Assembly (NCBI RefSeq): GCF_030680395.1 | Contig: NZ_JAUXVR010000026.1 | Coordinates: 1 to 64,000 of the forward strand | Direction of reading: 5' to 3' | Origin: Methylobacter sp. | GTDB lineage: Bacteria; Pseudomonadota; Gammaproteobacteria; Methylococcales; Methylomonadaceae | DNA length: 64,000 nucleotides | Notes under the pieces: generated by a model | Databases searched by the model: none | What the model was told of the DNA's origin: nothing | What the model saw: the letters and a program-made list of their open reading frames with translations, nothing else | Shown: positions 37,584-48,633 of the stretch, one piece after another | Layout: the number at the start of each line of letters is the position of its first letter | Numbering within the stretch: the stretch's first letter is position 1 | Position numbers and translations under genes: made by a program

Positions 37584-38191
37584 TGGAAGCTTATATTAGT
37601 TTGTTTGTTAAGGCTGTCTTTATTGAAAACCTGGCGCTGTCCTTCTTTTTGGGCATGTGTACTTTCATCGCGGTGTCCAAGAAAATTTCGACAGCGATGG
37701 GTTTAGGTGTCGCGGTCATGGTGGTGCAAGCCATTACGGTGCCTGCCAACAATATTGTTTATCATGCCTTATTAAAAGAAGATGCATTGTCATGGATGGG
37801 TATAACCGGCGTTGATTTAAGCTTTTTAGCGTTGTTAAGCTGTATCGGTATGATTGCCGCGTTGGTGCAAATACTGGAAATGATTCTGGATAAGTTTTTT
37901 CCAGCGTTGTATCACGCTCTAGGCGTGTTTCTTCCTCTAATCACGGTTAACTGCGCGATTCTTGGCGGCAGTTTGTTTATGATTGAGCGGGATTATAATT
38001 TCGGGGAAAGTGTTACTTACGGTGTGGGCAGTGGTTTGGGTTGGGCATTGGCTATTACTGTTATGGCCGGTGTACGCGAAAAACTTAAATACAGTGATAT
38101 TCCCGCCGGCTTACAAGGCCTGGGTATTACTTTTATTACTGCGGGTCTGATGTCGCTTGGCTTCATGGCTTTCTCTGGAATCCAACTTTAA
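37583..38191 (+). CDS. nqrE: Na+-translocating NADH:quinone reductase subunit E
   Basis: 202 residues with six membrane segments. Start [16 protein letters not shown] and motif T-V-N-C-A-I-L-G-G (about 112-120, intramembrane iron-ligand cysteine) are characteristic. NqrD and NqrE are inverted paralogues that form the ion channel core. Confidence 0.97.
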   Translation: MEAYISLFVKAVFIENLALSFFLGMCTFIAVSKKISTAMGLGVAVMVVQAITVPANNIVYHALLKEDALSWMGITGVDLSFLALLSCIGMIAALVQILEMILDKFFPALYHALGVFLPLITVNCAILGGSLFMIERDYNFGESVTYGVGSGLGWALAITVMAGVREKLKYSDIPAGLQGLGITFITAGLMSLGFMAFSGIQL

Positions 38192-38203
38192 GAAGGTAGT
38201 GTA

Positions 38204-39424
38204 ATGCTGGAAATTCTATTAGGGATTATTATTTTCACGGCTTTTGTTATAGCGCTGGTATTCGTTATTATCGGTGCAAAGAGCAAATTGGTCGCTGAAG
38301 GAGATGTTGAGATCCTGATCAATGATGAAAAGAAAATTCATGTACCTGCGGGTTCAAAACTGTTAACTGCTTTAGCTGATAATGGCTTGTTTGTTTCATC
38401 AGCTTGTGGTGGTGGTGGTACTTGCGGACAATGTAAAGTAAAAATTCATACAGGCGGCGGGGAGATTTTACCTACTGAGTTAAGCCATATCACCAAGCGT
38501 GAGGCTGCAGAAGGTGAGCGTCTTTCTTGCCAAGTCTCGGTAAAGCATGACATGAGCATAGAAGTCGAAGATGATGTGTTTGGTGTCAAGAAGTGGGAAT
38601 GTACGGTCAAATCAAACAATAACGTTGCTACGTTTATTAAAGAGCTGGTGCTTGACTTGCCGGCAGGCGAGGAAATTAATTATCGGGCGGGCGGTTATAT
38701 TCAAATTGAATGTCCATCGTATATTGCCAAATACAGCGATTTCGATGTTGAAGAAAAATTCCGCGATGATTGGGATAAATTTAATTTATGGCGTTATGTT
38801 TCTGATGTAAAAGAGCCGGCATTACGTGCCTATTCGATGGCAAGTTATCCTGAAGAAAAAGAAATCATGCTGAACGTTCGTATCGCGACACCGCCTCCCG
38901 GTGCGCCCGATAACATACCGCCAGGCATTATGTCTTCATACATCTTTAACTTGAAGCCCGGCGATAAATGTATTATTTCAGGGCCTTACGGCGAGTTCTA
39001 CGCTAAAGAAACTGATGCGGAAATGGTCTTTGTCGGTGGTGGTGCAGGTATGGCACCGATGCGTTCGCACATCTTCGATCAATTACGCAGGCTGAAATCC
39101 AAGCGCAAAATGAGCTTCTGGTATGGCGCTCGTAGTAAGCGCGAAATGTTCTATGTAGAAGATTTCGACATGCTGGCCAAGGAAAATGACAATTTTGAAT
39201 GGCATGTGGCGCTGTCCGATCCGTTACCGGAAGATAACTGGACAGGCTATACCGGTTTTATTCATAATGTTCTTTTTGAAGAATACATTAAGAATCATCC
39301 GGCTCCGGAAGATTGCGAGTTTTACATGTGCGGGCCGCCGATGATGAACTCAGCGGTAATCAAGATGCTGTTGGATAATGGCGTAGAGCCGGAAAATATC
39401 TTGCTGGATGATTTTGGCGGATAA
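38204..39424 (+). CDS. nqrF: Na+-translocating NADH:quinone reductase subunit F
   Basis: 406 residues: an N-terminal membrane segment (about 4-24), a 2Fe-2S ferredoxin domain with cysteines in [11 protein letters not shown] and the later L-S-C, then an FAD-binding domain (R-A-Y-S-M-A-S-Y) and an NADH domain ([16 protein letters not shown]). It is the electron entry point of the pump. AAGAAGG precedes the start, 12 bases after nqrE. A strong terminator lies 150 bases downstream. Confidence 0.97.
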   Translation: MLEILLGIIIFTAFVIALVFVIIGAKSKLVAEGDVEILINDEKKIHVPAGSKLLTALADNGLFVSSACGGGGTCGQCKVKIHTGGGEILPTELSHITKREAAEGERLSCQVSVKHDMSIEVEDDVFGVKKWECTVKSNNNVATFIKELVLDLPAGEEINYRAGGYIQIECPSYIAKYSDFDVEEKFRDDWDKFNLWRYVSDVKEPALRAYSMASYPEEKEIMLNVRIATPPPGAPDNIPPGIMSSYIFNLKPGDKCIISGPYGEFYAKETDAEMVFVGGGAGMAPMRSHIFDQLRRLKSKRKMSFWYGARSKREMFYVEDFDMLAKENDNFEWHVALSDPLPEDNWTGYTGFIHNVLFEEYIKNHPAPEDCEFYMCGPPMMNSAVIKMLLDNGVEPENILLDDFGG

Positions 39425-39577
39425 GAATTCTGGGCTGGATCACCTAAAGCGCCTACTGTTGGTGGCTTTAGCGTAACCCAGCATTTATGGCTTCGATTGT
39501 TGGGTTACGCCAAGGCTCGGCAATAGCTCCTGCATTGCTCTACCTTCTGCATCCATGCAGTCGTAACCCAATCTACA

Positions 39578-39614
39578 CGAGGAGTGCGGCTAGTCCCACT
39601 CCTCGTTTTTTATT
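39578..39614 (+). terminator. Strong intrinsic terminator between nqrF and nqrM
   Basis: CGAGGAGTG (39578-39586) pairs perfectly with CACTCCTCG (39597-39605), followed by six T residues. It lies 33 bases before the nqrM start. Confidence 0.88.
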
Positions 39615-39646
39615 ATGGGTCTTTACAAACTTTACGAGGTGATACC

Positions 39647-39841
39647 ATGGCTTACTTTCTAGTGACTTTTGTTTTTATGGCTTTTGTTATTGCCATTATG
39701 GCGATAGGTGTTATTTTTGGCAGACGCGCTATTAAAGGATCATGTGGCGGCGCGGCAAACAACGCGGATTGTGTTTGTGTGGAAAAGTGTGATAAAAGAA
39801 AGAAAATGGAAGCAGAAGTTCGGTTGAATCAAGGATCGTAG
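39647..39841 (+). CDS. nqrM: Na+-NQR maturation protein NqrM (DUF539)
   Basis: 64 residues from ATG 39647, with AGGTGA just upstream; the longer frame from 39584 would run through the terminator and lacks family similarity. One membrane segment (about 3-25) precedes G-S-C-G-G and four cysteines in all (S-C-G, D-C-V-C, K-C-D). In other bacteria NqrM delivers iron to the NqrD/NqrE cysteine site. Its expression must either read through the terminator or use its own promoter. Confidence 0.9.
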   Translation: MAYFLVTFVFMAFVIAIMAIGVIFGRRAIKGSCGGAANNADCVCVEKCDKRKKMEAEVRLNQGS

Positions 39842-39876
39842 GATTATTACAATAATAAACAACGCAGGAGTTCATC

Positions 39877-40272
39877 ATGTTGACGAAAATTACTGTTGCA
39901 GATTATATGTCGAAAAGATTGGTTACACTTGCCAAGGATAACGATGTAGTCGATGCCGTAAAGAAATTACTGGATCATAAAATCACCAGCGCTCCGGTTG
40001 TTGATCAAGTAGGTCGATTGCTGGGTATGTTTTCTGAAAAGGACGTCATGAACATTGTTTTGGAAGCCGCCTATAACCAAAGCATGAGTGGTAAGGTTGG
40101 CGATTATATGACTAAAGAAACCATTAGTGTGGATGCCGAATCCAGCATTGTAGATTTGGCGGAGAAGTTTCAGCAAACTTCAGTCAGAAGTTTTCCGGTT
40201 TTTCAGGATAATGATTTGGTTGGAATTGTCAGTCGCACGGATGTCTTAAGGGCTCTGGCTTCAATTCATTAA
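39877..40272 (+). CDS. CBS-domain pair protein
   Basis: 131 residues made almost only of two CBS motifs (about 8-62 and 72-128), a fold that binds adenine nucleotides and regulates other proteins. V-A-D-Y-M-S-K-R-L-V-T and V-G-D-Y-M-T-K-E-T-I-S start the two halves. CAGGAG precedes the ATG. Target unknown; its position after nqrM is the only context. Confidence 0.9.
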   Translation: MLTKITVADYMSKRLVTLAKDNDVVDAVKKLLDHKITSAPVVDQVGRLLGMFSEKDVMNIVLEAAYNQSMSGKVGDYMTKETISVDAESSIVDLAEKFQQTSVRSFPVFQDNDLVGIVSRTDVLRALASIH

Positions 40273-40346
40273 GGTTTATTTGTGCGCCGAGTCCGTTGTC
40301 GTAGCGGCTCCTGCGGCATTTCCAGTATTTATGGCTGTCAAAAATA

Positions 40347-41807
40347 ATGAGTGGTACGCAGACCTTTTATTGGCATGATTATGAAACATTCGGTACGGAC
40401 CCTCGAAAAGACAAGCCCGTTCAATTCGCCGGGATTCGTACTGATTTTGATTTCAATATCGTCGGCGATCCTTTAGTTGTTTACTGCAAGCCTTCGACAG
40501 ACTGTCTTCCTCATCCTGAAGCCTGTTTAATTACCGGGATTACACCGCAGCTTGCCGAACAAAAAGGTGTTTGCGAAGCCGAGTTTATTCGTTTGATTCA
40601 TGAGCAATTAGCTCAGCCCAATACCTGTACCCTCGGCTATAACAGTCTTCGTTTTGATGATGAGGTTACTCGTAATTGCCTTTATCGTAACTTTTATGAT
40701 CCCTACGCAAGGGAATGGCAAAACGGCAATTCCCGTTGGGATTTAATCGATGTGGTCAGGGCGGCCAGAGCCCTGCGTCCTGATGGCATCGTCTGGCCTG
40801 TTAACGAAGAGGGTGGTCCCAGTTTCAGGCTGGATCAGCTCACCCGCGTCAATAACATAGCTCATGAAGCAGCGCATGATGCGCTTTCAGATGTTTATGC
40901 CACTTTGGCAATCACCAAGCTGGTCAAACAGGCCCAGCCCAAGCTCTACCAGTTTCTGTTACAACACCGGGTTAAAGCCGAAGCGCTTAATTTACTTCAG
41001 CTAGGCAGTTTGAAGCCTGTGGTTCATATTTCAGGCAAATACCCGGCCGTTAAAAATTGCTTAGCCGTAGTGCTTCCGGTTTGCAAGCATCCTACCAATG
41101 CCAACGGTGTAATTGTCTATGATTTATCCGTTGATCCTGAGTCGATGCTTCGCTTAACGGCGGAAGAAATTCAGCAAAGAATCTTTACAGCAACTGCGGA
41201 CTTGCCGGAAGGTATGGCAAGAATCCCGTTAAAAGCCGTGCATATTAACAAATGTCCTGTTTTAGCGCCTGTGTCTGTTATCAGGCCGGAGGATGCTCAG
41301 CGTCTGGAAATTGATCTGGCATTGTGTCATGCTAATATAGACAAGATTAAAGCCGCTTCCGGTTTATCTGAAAAGTTGGCGGCGGTTTTTAGCGGTCAAA
41401 CTTATATCGAACAAGACTCTGATCCTGATCTGGAAATATACAGTGGCGGTTTTTTTTCTGAAAACGATAAAAAGCAAATGTTTAAAATCAGGGGGATGTC
41501 GCCCGAGCAATTAGCAAAGTCTGTATTCAAATTTACTGATAGTCGATTGCCGGAAATGTTGTTTAGATACCGTGCCAGAAATTATCCTGAAACCTTGAAT
41601 ACTGATGATCTACGAAGATGGAATGAGTTCTGTGTTAACAGGTTAACAGGGCGTCAAACAGGGGCCGGTATTGTGCTCGGCAATTATTTCAGTCGATTGG
41701 AAGAATTGTGTCAAAGCGAAAATATAAATAGTCAGATTATTAATGCCTTGGAAGTTTATGCGCTTGAGAAAATACAGCACTTGGGACTCAATAAGTCACT
41801 CATTTAG
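40347..41807 (+). CDS. sbcB: Exodeoxyribonuclease I
   Basis: 486 residues (E. coli enzyme 475). The DnaQ-like exonuclease motif I, W-H-D-Y-E-T-F-G-T-D-P, is at the N-terminus, and motif III H-E-A-A-H-D-A-L-S-D-V is near residue 170. It degrades single-stranded DNA 3' to 5' in recombination and mismatch repair. The C-terminal SH3-like and helical domains appear complete. No overlap with neighbours; the tRNA promoter follows at once. Confidence 0.96.
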   Translation: MSGTQTFYWHDYETFGTDPRKDKPVQFAGIRTDFDFNIVGDPLVVYCKPSTDCLPHPEACLITGITPQLAEQKGVCEAEFIRLIHEQLAQPNTCTLGYNSLRFDDEVTRNCLYRNFYDPYAREWQNGNSRWDLIDVVRAARALRPDGIVWPVNEEGGPSFRLDQLTRVNNIAHEAAHDALSDVYATLAITKLVKQAQPKLYQFLLQHRVKAEALNLLQLGSLKPVVHISGKYPAVKNCLAVVLPVCKHPTNANGVIVYDLSVDPESMLRLTAEEIQQRIFTATADLPEGMARIPLKAVHINKCPVLAPVSVIRPEDAQRLEIDLALCHANIDKIKAASGLSEKLAAVFSGQTYIEQDSDPDLEIYSGGFFSENDKKQMFKIRGMSPEQLAKSVFKFTDSRLPEMLFRYRARNYPETLNTDDLRRWNEFCVNRLTGRQTGAGIVLGNYFSRLEELCQSENINSQIINALEVYALEKIQHLGLNKSLI

Positions 41808-41825
41808 ACTAAAGAGATAAATAGG

Positions 41826-41853
41826 TTGCTAAATGCTGAGAATCCCCTATAAT
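41826..41853 (+). promoter_or_regulatory. Promoter of initiator tRNA gene
   Basis: TTGCTA (41826-41831) and a perfect TATAAT (41848-41853) with a 16-base spacer, ending 12 bases before the tRNA. Confidence 0.75.
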
Positions 41854-41865
41854 ACACAAATCAAT

Positions 41866-41942
<77 letters not shown>

Positions 41943-41995
41943 TATAAAACTGCATGGATGCAGGAGTTAGAGTGACTCAAGGATTGGTTGCTGAG

Positions 41996-42018
41996 AAACC
42001 CCATTTTGGGGTTTTTTA
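41996..42018 (+). terminator. Intrinsic terminator after tRNA-fMet
   Basis: AAACCCC (41996-42002) pairs with GGGGTTT (42008-42014) followed by a T-rich run. Partial read-through would feed the rimP operon. Confidence 0.8.
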
Positions 42019-42112
42019 TTTTCTGGGCTTTGATGATTTGGAAGCTCATAGTTGATTGTTAATGGAAGAGCCGTCGGCTCTTTTTTTTTGTGCGAAAGTA
42101 AGTGAGGAAAAA

Positions 42113-42598
42113 ATGAAACAGGCTCCTGAGCACTTGGTTAATCTAATTGAGCCAATTGTTGAAGGTTTAGGTTATGAATGCGTAGGCATTGAATATAATC
42201 CTCATCCTAAACATGGCCTGTTAAGAATCTTTATTGATAGTGATAACGGGATATTGGTTGAAGACTGCACTAAGGTCAGTCATCAAATCAGCGGCGTCAT
42301 GGACGTAGAAGACCCTATATTAGGTAACTATCATTTGGAGATTTCTTCACCGGGCGAAGACAGACCTTTTTTTAAAGTGAGCCAGTTCGAACGGTATATC
42401 GGCAGTACGGTGTTGGTTCATTTATTTAAAGCCATAGATGGACGTAGAAAAATTACAGGCCTGATCGAGAAAGTTGAAGGCGATATTATTACGCTAAAAG
42501 ATGGCGAGCAGGTTTTTGAGGTTCCATTTATCGCGATGAGTAAAGCGCGTTTGGTTCCTGAGTATTTAATTGAAAAAGGAGGGCGCAGTGGCAAATAA
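42113..42598 (+). CDS. rimP: Ribosome maturation factor RimP
   Basis: 161 residues from ATG 42113, preceded by GAGG; the longer frame adds an unrelated N-terminus. The family pattern is clear: [30 protein letters not shown], and [11 protein letters not shown]. It assists assembly of the 30S subunit. Overlaps the nusA start by 11 bases. Confidence 0.96.
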   Translation: MKQAPEHLVNLIEPIVEGLGYECVGIEYNPHPKHGLLRIFIDSDNGILVEDCTKVSHQISGVMDVEDPILGNYHLEISSPGEDRPFFKVSQFERYIGSTVLVHLFKAIDGRRKITGLIEKVEGDIITLKDGEQVFEVPFIAMSKARLVPEYLIEKGGRSGK

Positions 42599-44105
42599 AG
42601 AAATTTTGTTGGTGGTGGATGTTTTTTCTAATGAAAAGGATATTGAAAAAGAAGTCGTTTTCCAGGCGATAGAATCAGCATTAGAAGCTGCTACAATTAA
42701 ACGTCACGCGAATCAAATTAAAGCTCGTGTCAGCATTAACAGAAAAACCGGCGACTATGTTACTTATAGAGTCTGGGAAGTGGTTGATGCCAACAGTCAA
42801 ATTGACGGCGATGTAGAGTTTCCGGAAACACAAGTGTTGCTGGAAGTTGCAAGACTTGATAATCCGGATGTCCAGATCGGTGATTTGGTGGAAGAGGAAA
42901 TTGAATCTGTCGATTTCGGCCGTATTGCTGCACAGACAGCCAAACAGGTTATTATTCACAAAGTCAGGGAAGCAGAGCGCAAGAAGATTGTTGATGCCTA
43001 CCAGAGTCGCGTGGGCGAGCTGATTACCGGTATCGTAAAGCGTATTGAAAAAGGCAGTGTCTATCTGGATTTGGGTGGGCATGTCGAAGCTTATATCGCC
43101 AAAGAAGACATGATTCCCCGTGAAGCCATTCGTATTGGCGATAGAATCAGGGGGTATTTGAAGGATGTACGTTTAGAGCCTCGCGGTCCTCAATTGTTTG
43201 TGAGCCGAACCGCACCGGAGTTGTTGATTGCATTGTTTCGTCTTGAAGTGCCTGAAGTGGGCGAAGGCTTGATCGAAGTGATGGGAGCGGCGCGTGATCC
43301 CGGTTCCAGAGCTAAAATTGCCGTCAAAGGCAATGATCCCAGATTGGATCCAGTCGGCGCTTGCGTTGGCATGAGAGGATCAAGAGTGCAGTCGGTTTCA
43401 AATGAACTGGCCGGAGAGCGTGTTGACATTATTCTTTGGAATCCAAGTGATGCCCAATATGTAATCAATGCCATGTCACCGGCTGAAATCCAGTCCATTG
43501 TTGTCGATGAAGATAAACACAGTATGGATCTGGCGGTAAGTTCGGATAATTTGTCCCAGGCTATAGGTCGTGGCGGACAAAATGTACGTCTTGCAACCCA
43601 GTTAACAGGTTGGGAATTGAATGTTATTGATGCTTCTAAAGCGGAACAAAACAGTGAAGCCGAAGCTGACAAGATAAAGCAGTTATTTGTTGAGCAGTTG
43701 GATGTCGATGAAGACATTGCATTGATTTTAGTTGAAGAGGGTTTTAATACGGTTGAAGAAATCGCCTATGTTCCGGTCAGTGAAATGCTGGAAATTGAAG
43801 GCTTTGATGAAGATCTTGTTACTGCACTCAGAAGCCGAGCTAAAGATGCCTTACTGATTAGCGCAATTGCTGCTGAAGAAAAAATAGAGACGGCCGAACC
43901 TGCACAGGATTTGCTGGAAATGGAAGGTATGGACAGGGATTTGGCTTATGATATGGCAAGCCAAGGTATAATTACGATGGATGATTTAGCGGAGCAAGCA
44001 GTAGATGATTTGTTGAATTTTCCGGGAATGAACGAAGATCGGGCGGCAAAATTGATTATGAAGGCGCGTGAGCCTTGGTTTGCTGAGGAACAGGCGAGTA
44101 GGTAA
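42588..44105 (+). CDS. nusA: Transcription termination/antitermination factor NusA
   Basis: 505 residues from GTG 42588, with AAAGGAGG ideally spaced; this gives the family start (V/M)[10 protein letters not shown]. Domains in order: N-terminal RNA-polymerase-binding (1-125), S1 (about 135-200), two KH domains (to about 345), and two acidic C-terminal helix-hairpin-helix repeats (about 360-495), as in enteric NusA. Overlaps rimP. Confidence 0.97.
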   Translation: MANKEILLVVDVFSNEKDIEKEVVFQAIESALEAATIKRHANQIKARVSINRKTGDYVTYRVWEVVDANSQIDGDVEFPETQVLLEVARLDNPDVQIGDLVEEEIESVDFGRIAAQTAKQVIIHKVREAERKKIVDAYQSRVGELITGIVKRIEKGSVYLDLGGHVEAYIAKEDMIPREAIRIGDRIRGYLKDVRLEPRGPQLFVSRTAPELLIALFRLEVPEVGEGLIEVMGAARDPGSRAKIAVKGNDPRLDPVGACVGMRGSRVQSVSNELAGERVDIILWNPSDAQYVINAMSPAEIQSIVVDEDKHSMDLAVSSDNLSQAIGRGGQNVRLATQLTGWELNVIDASKAEQNSEAEADKIKQLFVEQLDVDEDIALILVEEGFNTVEEIAYVPVSEMLEIEGFDEDLVTALRSRAKDALLISAIAAEEKIETAEPAQDLLEMEGMDRDLAYDMASQGIITMDDLAEQAVDDLLNFPGMNEDRAAKLIMKAREPWFAEEQASR

Positions 44106-44115
44106 GGGGTATGAA

Positions 44116-46791
44116 ATGAGTAATAAAACGGTACGGCAATTAGCAGAGGTGGTAAAAATACCTCTGGAACGATTATTAGAGCAGCTGAAAGAAGCAGGAT
44201 TATCTGCGAGTGCCCCTGATGATGTCATTAATGAAGACGAAAAGATGCAGCTGCTTGCGCATTTGCGCAAACGCCACGGTAAGGATGAAGGGGCGACCGA
44301 AGGTTCACTGAAACGGGTGACTTTAAAGCGCAGAACTGTTAGCGAGCTTAAACAGGCGAGCGTACCAGGCAGTACTACCAAAACGATTAGCGTTGAAGTT
44401 CGTAAACAGAAAACTTATATAAAGCGTAGTGAAGTTGCGGATTCTGACGAGCAAAAAAATCTGGAGTTGGCCAAGCACGCTCTTGAAGAGCAGATTGCAA
44501 AGCAAGCCGAAAGTCTTCCTTCTTCAGTTGAAGAGTCGGTAAATCCAAAAGAAGTCGCTTTGGAGCCAAAGAAAGAAGAAGTTGCAATTGAGCCGGAAAT
44601 TAAGGCTGCTGTCGAGCCGGTTGAGACCGAAGTGGCTATTATCGTACCTGAAATTGGCAGTACCGATTCCCTACCGATGACAATACTTCCTCCATCTTTG
44701 CCCGTCGAAGAAAAGATTGAAGTGCCGGTTCAGGAAGAAAAGAAAGTTGACCATGAAAAGGCGGCTAAAGTCAAAGAAGCGACAGAAGCCAGAAAAAAAC
44801 AACAGGAAAAGGATCTTCGACTGGAAGAATCCATCAAAAGAAATGCTGACAAAGTAAGGCAGCAAGCAACGGCCAAACAAGAAATTTTGCATAGAAAAAA
44901 ACAGGAAGAAGGATCGCGCGCCGGAGCGGGCGGTAGAGACACCAAAAAAGCCAAGAAAAAAGGCAAGAAGACTGAACGCGTCAGTGTAAAGGCTGAAGGC
45001 AAACATCAATTTGAAATGCCGGTTGAACCTATTGTAAAAGAGGTTGCCATTCCGGAAATGATTATTGTGTCCGATCTTGCGCAAAAGATGAGTGTTAAAG
45101 CTGCGATGGTGATTAAACACCTCATGAAGCTTGGCATTATGGCAACTATTAATCAAAGCATAGACCAGGAAACAGCGGCAATTTTAGTTGAAGAAATGGG
45201 TCACAAAGCGATTATGCAGAGTGAAGACGATCTTGAACAGGAAATGCTGGCTGAGGCGCAAGAAGAAGATAATCGTGTCGAATTGCCGCGAGCGCCGATT
45301 GTTACCATCATGGGGCATGTCGATCACGGTAAAACCTCGCTGCTGGATTACATTCGTAAAACCCGCGTTGCTGCCGGTGAAGCGGGCGGTATTACCCAGC
45401 ATATCGGTGCCTATCAGGTAAAAACCGATCACGGATCGGTAACCTTTTTGGATACACCGGGTCACGCGGCATTTACCGCCATGCGCGCCAGAGGCGCGGA
45501 TGTTACCGACGTGGTGATTGTCGTTGTTGCCGCGGATGACGGCGTTATGCCGCAAACCAAAGAAGCGGTCGAGCATGCCCGAGCGGCCAATGTGCCGATT
45601 ATTGTGGCGATGAACAAGATTGACAAGCCCGATGCAAACCCCGATAAAGTGATGCAAGAGCTGTCTACCATCAACGTGCTTGCGGAAGAGTGGGGCGGCG
45701 ATGTGCAGTTCCTCAAAATTTCGGCAAAAACCGGTGAAGGTATCGATGAATTAATTGAAGCTTTAATTGTTCAAACTGAAATTCTTGAATTAAAAGCACC
45801 TGTTGAAGGTGCGGCATCCGGTATTGTTATTGAGTCAAGACTTGATAAAGGTCGTGGTGTCGTGGCAACGGTGCTGATTCAAAAAGGCACTCTGGAAAGC
45901 GGGCAAATGGTGCTGTGCGGCCATGAATACGGTCGTGTTCGAGCCATGTTTAACGAGAACGGCGTAAACATCAAAGAAGCCGGGCCTTGTGCTCCTGTTG
46001 AGATTTTAGGGCTTTCGGGTACACCGAATGCCGGTGATGAATTTCTGGTGGTACAAAACGAACGTATTGCCAAAGATTTGGCCAAGCATCGTGAAGACCG
46101 CAAAAAACTGTCCCGGCATGCCGTACAACAAGCCTCCAAGCTGGACGAAGTATTTTCCAGAATGGCTACCGGTGAGATTGCCAGCGTCAATCTGGTACTT
46201 AAAACGGATGTTCAGGGCAGTCTGGAAGCGTTGCGCAGCTCCTTGGTCGGGTTGTCGAATGACGAAGTCGAAGTCAAAGTCGTTTTCGGTGGCGTCGGCG
46301 GTATTAATGAAGGCGATGCGAATTTGGCATTGGCTTCCGGTGCGATTCTGATGGGTTTTAATGTCCGGGCTGATGCAGCTGCACGAAGACTGATTGAAGA
46401 AAAAGGCATCGATCTGCATTACTACAGCATCATTTATGAAGCGATTGATGAGGTTAAAAAAGCCATCAGCGGCATGTTGGCGCCTGAAATCAGAGAGCAG
46501 ATTGTCGGTCTTGCCGAAGTGCGCGATGTCTTTAAATCGCCGAAATTCGGCGCGATTGCCGGTTGTATGGTTGTTGACGGTTATGTGAAGAGAAATCTGC
46601 CGATACGGGTTCTGCGTAATAACGTAGTAATCTATGAAGGACAGCTGGAATCTTTACGTCGTTTCAAAGACGATGCGGCCGAGGTCAAGATGGGCATGGA
46701 GTGCGGCATCGGTGTAAAAAATTACAACGATGTACAGCCCGGCGATCAGATCGAAGTGTTTGAACGCATAGAAGTTAAACGGGAACTGTAA
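44116..46791 (+). CDS. infB: Translation initiation factor IF-2
   Basis: 891 residues from ATG 44116, which gives the family start [10 protein letters not shown]. An N-terminal helical domain is followed by a long charged, Lys/Glu-rich region (about 130-300) and then IF2N and the G domain with G-H-V-D-H-G-K-T-S (about 400-408), D-T-P-G-H and N-K-I-D. The C-terminal domains that bind fMet-tRNA are complete. It brings initiator tRNA to the 30S subunit. Confidence 0.97.
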   Translation: MSNKTVRQLAEVVKIPLERLLEQLKEAGLSASAPDDVINEDEKMQLLAHLRKRHGKDEGATEGSLKRVTLKRRTVSELKQASVPGSTTKTISVEVRKQKTYIKRSEVADSDEQKNLELAKHALEEQIAKQAESLPSSVEESVNPKEVALEPKKEEVAIEPEIKAAVEPVETEVAIIVPEIGSTDSLPMTILPPSLPVEEKIEVPVQEEKKVDHEKAAKVKEATEARKKQQEKDLRLEESIKRNADKVRQQATAKQEILHRKKQEEGSRAGAGGRDTKKAKKKGKKTERVSVKAEGKHQFEMPVEPIVKEVAIPEMIIVSDLAQKMSVKAAMVIKHLMKLGIMATINQSIDQETAAILVEEMGHKAIMQSEDDLEQEMLAEAQEEDNRVELPRAPIVTIMGHVDHGKTSLLDYIRKTRVAAGEAGGITQHIGAYQVKTDHGSVTFLDTPGHAAFTAMRARGADVTDVVIVVVAADDGVMPQTKEAVEHARAANVPIIVAMNKIDKPDANPDKVMQELSTINVLAEEWGGDVQFLKISAKTGEGIDELIEALIVQTEILELKAPVEGAASGIVIESRLDKGRGVVATVLIQKGTLESGQMVLCGHEYGRVRAMFNENGVNIKEAGPCAPVEILGLSGTPNAGDEFLVVQNERIAKDLAKHREDRKKLSRHAVQQASKLDEVFSRMATGEIASVNLVLKTDVQGSLEALRSSLVGLSNDEVEVKVVFGGVGGINEGDANLALASGAILMGFNVRADAAARRLIEEKGIDLHYYSIIYEAIDEVKKAISGMLAPEIREQIVGLAEVRDVFKSPKFGAIAGCMVVDGYVKRNLPIRVLRNNVVIYEGQLESLRRFKDDAAEVKMGMECGIGVKNYNDVQPGDQIEVFERIEVKREL

Positions 46792-46796
46792 ACCTT

Positions 46797-47165
46797 ATGG
46801 CAAGAGAATTCGGTCGTAATGCCCGCGTTTCATCGCAGATGCAAAAAGAGCTTTCTTTGGTTTTGCAAAGGGATATTGATGACTCCAGGCTGGGTTTTAT
46901 TACTATCAATGAAGTGGTAGTCACTAAAGACCTTGCTGTTGCAAAAGTATATGTCACGGTATTGAATGTCGATGAGCAAGGCAAAAAAGCCAATGTTAAA
47001 TTGCTTAACGAAATGTCGCCGGTCATCCGGCATCAATTGGCCAAAAGAATGCGCTTAAGGCACATTTCTGACTTGCGTTTTTATTACGATGACTCGTTTG
47101 ATACCGGCATGCGGGTATCGGAACTATTAAGCGGTTTGGATAAGCGCGACGAAGACGAAGGTTAG
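46797..47165 (+). CDS. rbfA: Ribosome-binding factor A
   Basis: 122 residues. Typical motifs: R-V-S-S-Q-M-Q-K-E-L, V-V-T-K-D-L-A-V-A-K-V-Y-V-T, and the C-terminal H-I-S-D-L-R-F-Y-Y-D-D-S. It acts in late 16S rRNA maturation. Five bases after infB and five before truB. Confidence 0.97.
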   Translation: MAREFGRNARVSSQMQKELSLVLQRDIDDSRLGFITINEVVVTKDLAVAKVYVTVLNVDEQGKKANVKLLNEMSPVIRHQLAKRMRLRHISDLRFYYDDSFDTGMRVSELLSGLDKRDEDEG

Positions 47166-47170
47166 TTCAG

Positions 47171-48142
47171 ATGAGTAAACGCAAGTCCGGGTGCAATATT
47201 CACGGCATATTGCTGTTAGATAAGCGCCTGGGAGTGTCTTCAAACAAAGCCTTACAGGAAGTCAGGCGCTTGTTTAATGCCAATAAAGCTGGGCATACCG
47301 GCAGTCTTGATCCTCTGGCTACCGGTTTGTTGCCGCTTTGTTTTGGCGAAGCGACCAAAGTGTCGGCGTTGATGCTTGATGACCATAAACGTTATCAAGT
47401 TGTTATTCAACTCGGAATCATGACCGATACCGGCGATCTGGAAGGCGCTGTTATAGAGACCAAGCCGGTGCCGGAGCTATCCATCGACGACATACACGCC
47501 TGTCTGGAAAAATTTACCGGCGAAATCGATCAAGTTCCCCCCATGTATTCGGCTTTAAAGCATAACGGTAAAAAGCTGTATGAACTGGCGAGGGAAGGCA
47601 AAACTGTTGAGCGCAAAGCCAGACGTATCACCATATTTGAATTGAAGTTGCTGACCGATTCTCAAGCTCTGGCTGAGCAACCGGATCAATTGACGCTGGA
47701 CGTATTTTGCTCAAAAGGCACTTATATTCGCTCGCTCGCGGAAGACATCGGGCACACTTTGGGCTGCGGCGGAACGGTAAAGGAATTACGCCGACTGGAA
47801 GCGGGTCAATTCAACATTGAAAATGCCAGAACCATCGAACAATTGACGGAAATGGATCAGCAAAGCTTGTTTCAATGCCTGATTAATGTCGATAAACCAT
47901 TGGAAGCTCTACCCGCTGTGCAGTTGTCTGATGAACAGACAATCTGCATAAAATACGGTCAGTCGCTCGATTTTTTGCCTTCCGATGAACTCGGCGCGAA
48001 CGGAACGGATGCAAGCTTGGAAAGTAAGCAAGGTACAGTGCGTATGTACAATGATGCGGTCTTTTTAGGCTTGGGGGAAATGCTAAGGGATGGTAAACTA
48101 GCGCCTAAGAAGTTGTTTAATATGAGCAACGAATCAGTTTGA
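47171..48142 (+). CDS. truB: tRNA pseudouridine-55 synthase
   Basis: 323 residues. The catalytic aspartate lies in G-H-T-G-S-L-D-P-L-A-T-G-L-L-P (about residues 40-54). Motifs V-P-P-M-Y-S-A-L-K and K-G-T-Y-I-R-S-L-A follow. It makes the T-loop pseudouridine 55 in tRNAs. Same operon as rbfA. Confidence 0.97.
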   Translation: MSKRKSGCNIHGILLLDKRLGVSSNKALQEVRRLFNANKAGHTGSLDPLATGLLPLCFGEATKVSALMLDDHKRYQVVIQLGIMTDTGDLEGAVIETKPVPELSIDDIHACLEKFTGEIDQVPPMYSALKHNGKKLYELAREGKTVERKARRITIFELKLLTDSQALAEQPDQLTLDVFCSKGTYIRSLAEDIGHTLGCGGTVKELRRLEAGQFNIENARTIEQLTEMDQQSLFQCLINVDKPLEALPAVQLSDEQTICIKYGQSLDFLPSDELGANGTDASLESKQGTVRMYNDAVFLGLGEMLRDGKLAPKKLFNMSNESV

Positions 48143-48263
48143 GCTAGATGCTCAAACTGAAAGAATACACCTGTTTCTACACCCTATCGCGGAAACAGTG
48201 TACTTAAGGAGTCGTCATGTTGGCGGCTTTATTTTTAATTTTTAATCTAAATAGGGATTACAA

Positions 48264-48533
48264 ATGCCATTTACAGCAGAACAAAAAAAAGCGGTCGTTG
48301 AGGCCTATCGTCAATCAGAAACCGACACAGGTTCGCCTGAAGTACAAGTCGCTTTATTGACAGCGCATATCACGCATTTAACACCGCACTTTGCAGAACA
48401 TAAAAAAGACAACCATTCACGTCGTGGATTGTTGCGCATGGTTAATCAGCGTCGTAAATTGCTGGATTATCTAAAAAATAAAGATGTAGCCCGTTACCGC
48501 ACTTTGATTGAACGTCTCGGATTACGTAAGTAA
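48264..48533 (+). CDS. rpsO: 30S ribosomal protein S15
   Basis: 89 residues, exactly the normal length. Contains [27 protein letters not shown] and [12 protein letters not shown]. It binds 16S rRNA and in enteric bacteria represses its own translation. The 121-base leader has weak stems that may serve that control. Confidence 0.98.
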   Translation: MPFTAEQKKAVVEAYRQSETDTGSPEVQVALLTAHITHLTPHFAEHKKDNHSRRGLLRMVNQRRKLLDYLKNKDVARYRTLIERLGLRK

Positions 48534-48542
48534 TAGAACAAA

Positions 48543-48577
48543 GAAACGGCACAGACTTCTTGTGCCGTTTCTGTTTT
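48543..48577 (+). terminator. Terminator/attenuator between rpsO and pnp
   Basis: GAAACGGCACA (48543-48553) pairs perfectly with TGTGCCGTTTC (48561-48571) and is followed by TGTTTT. Confidence 0.85.
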
Positions 48578-48633
48578 AACATTTCATGGATTGAACAAAT
48601 TTTCAAACAACCTCTACACAAAGGAACCTTATA

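Noticed and set aside
44671-45156. 161-residue antisense frame in infB
   Set aside because: Phe/Leu-rich mirror of the Lys/Glu-rich linker of IF-2.
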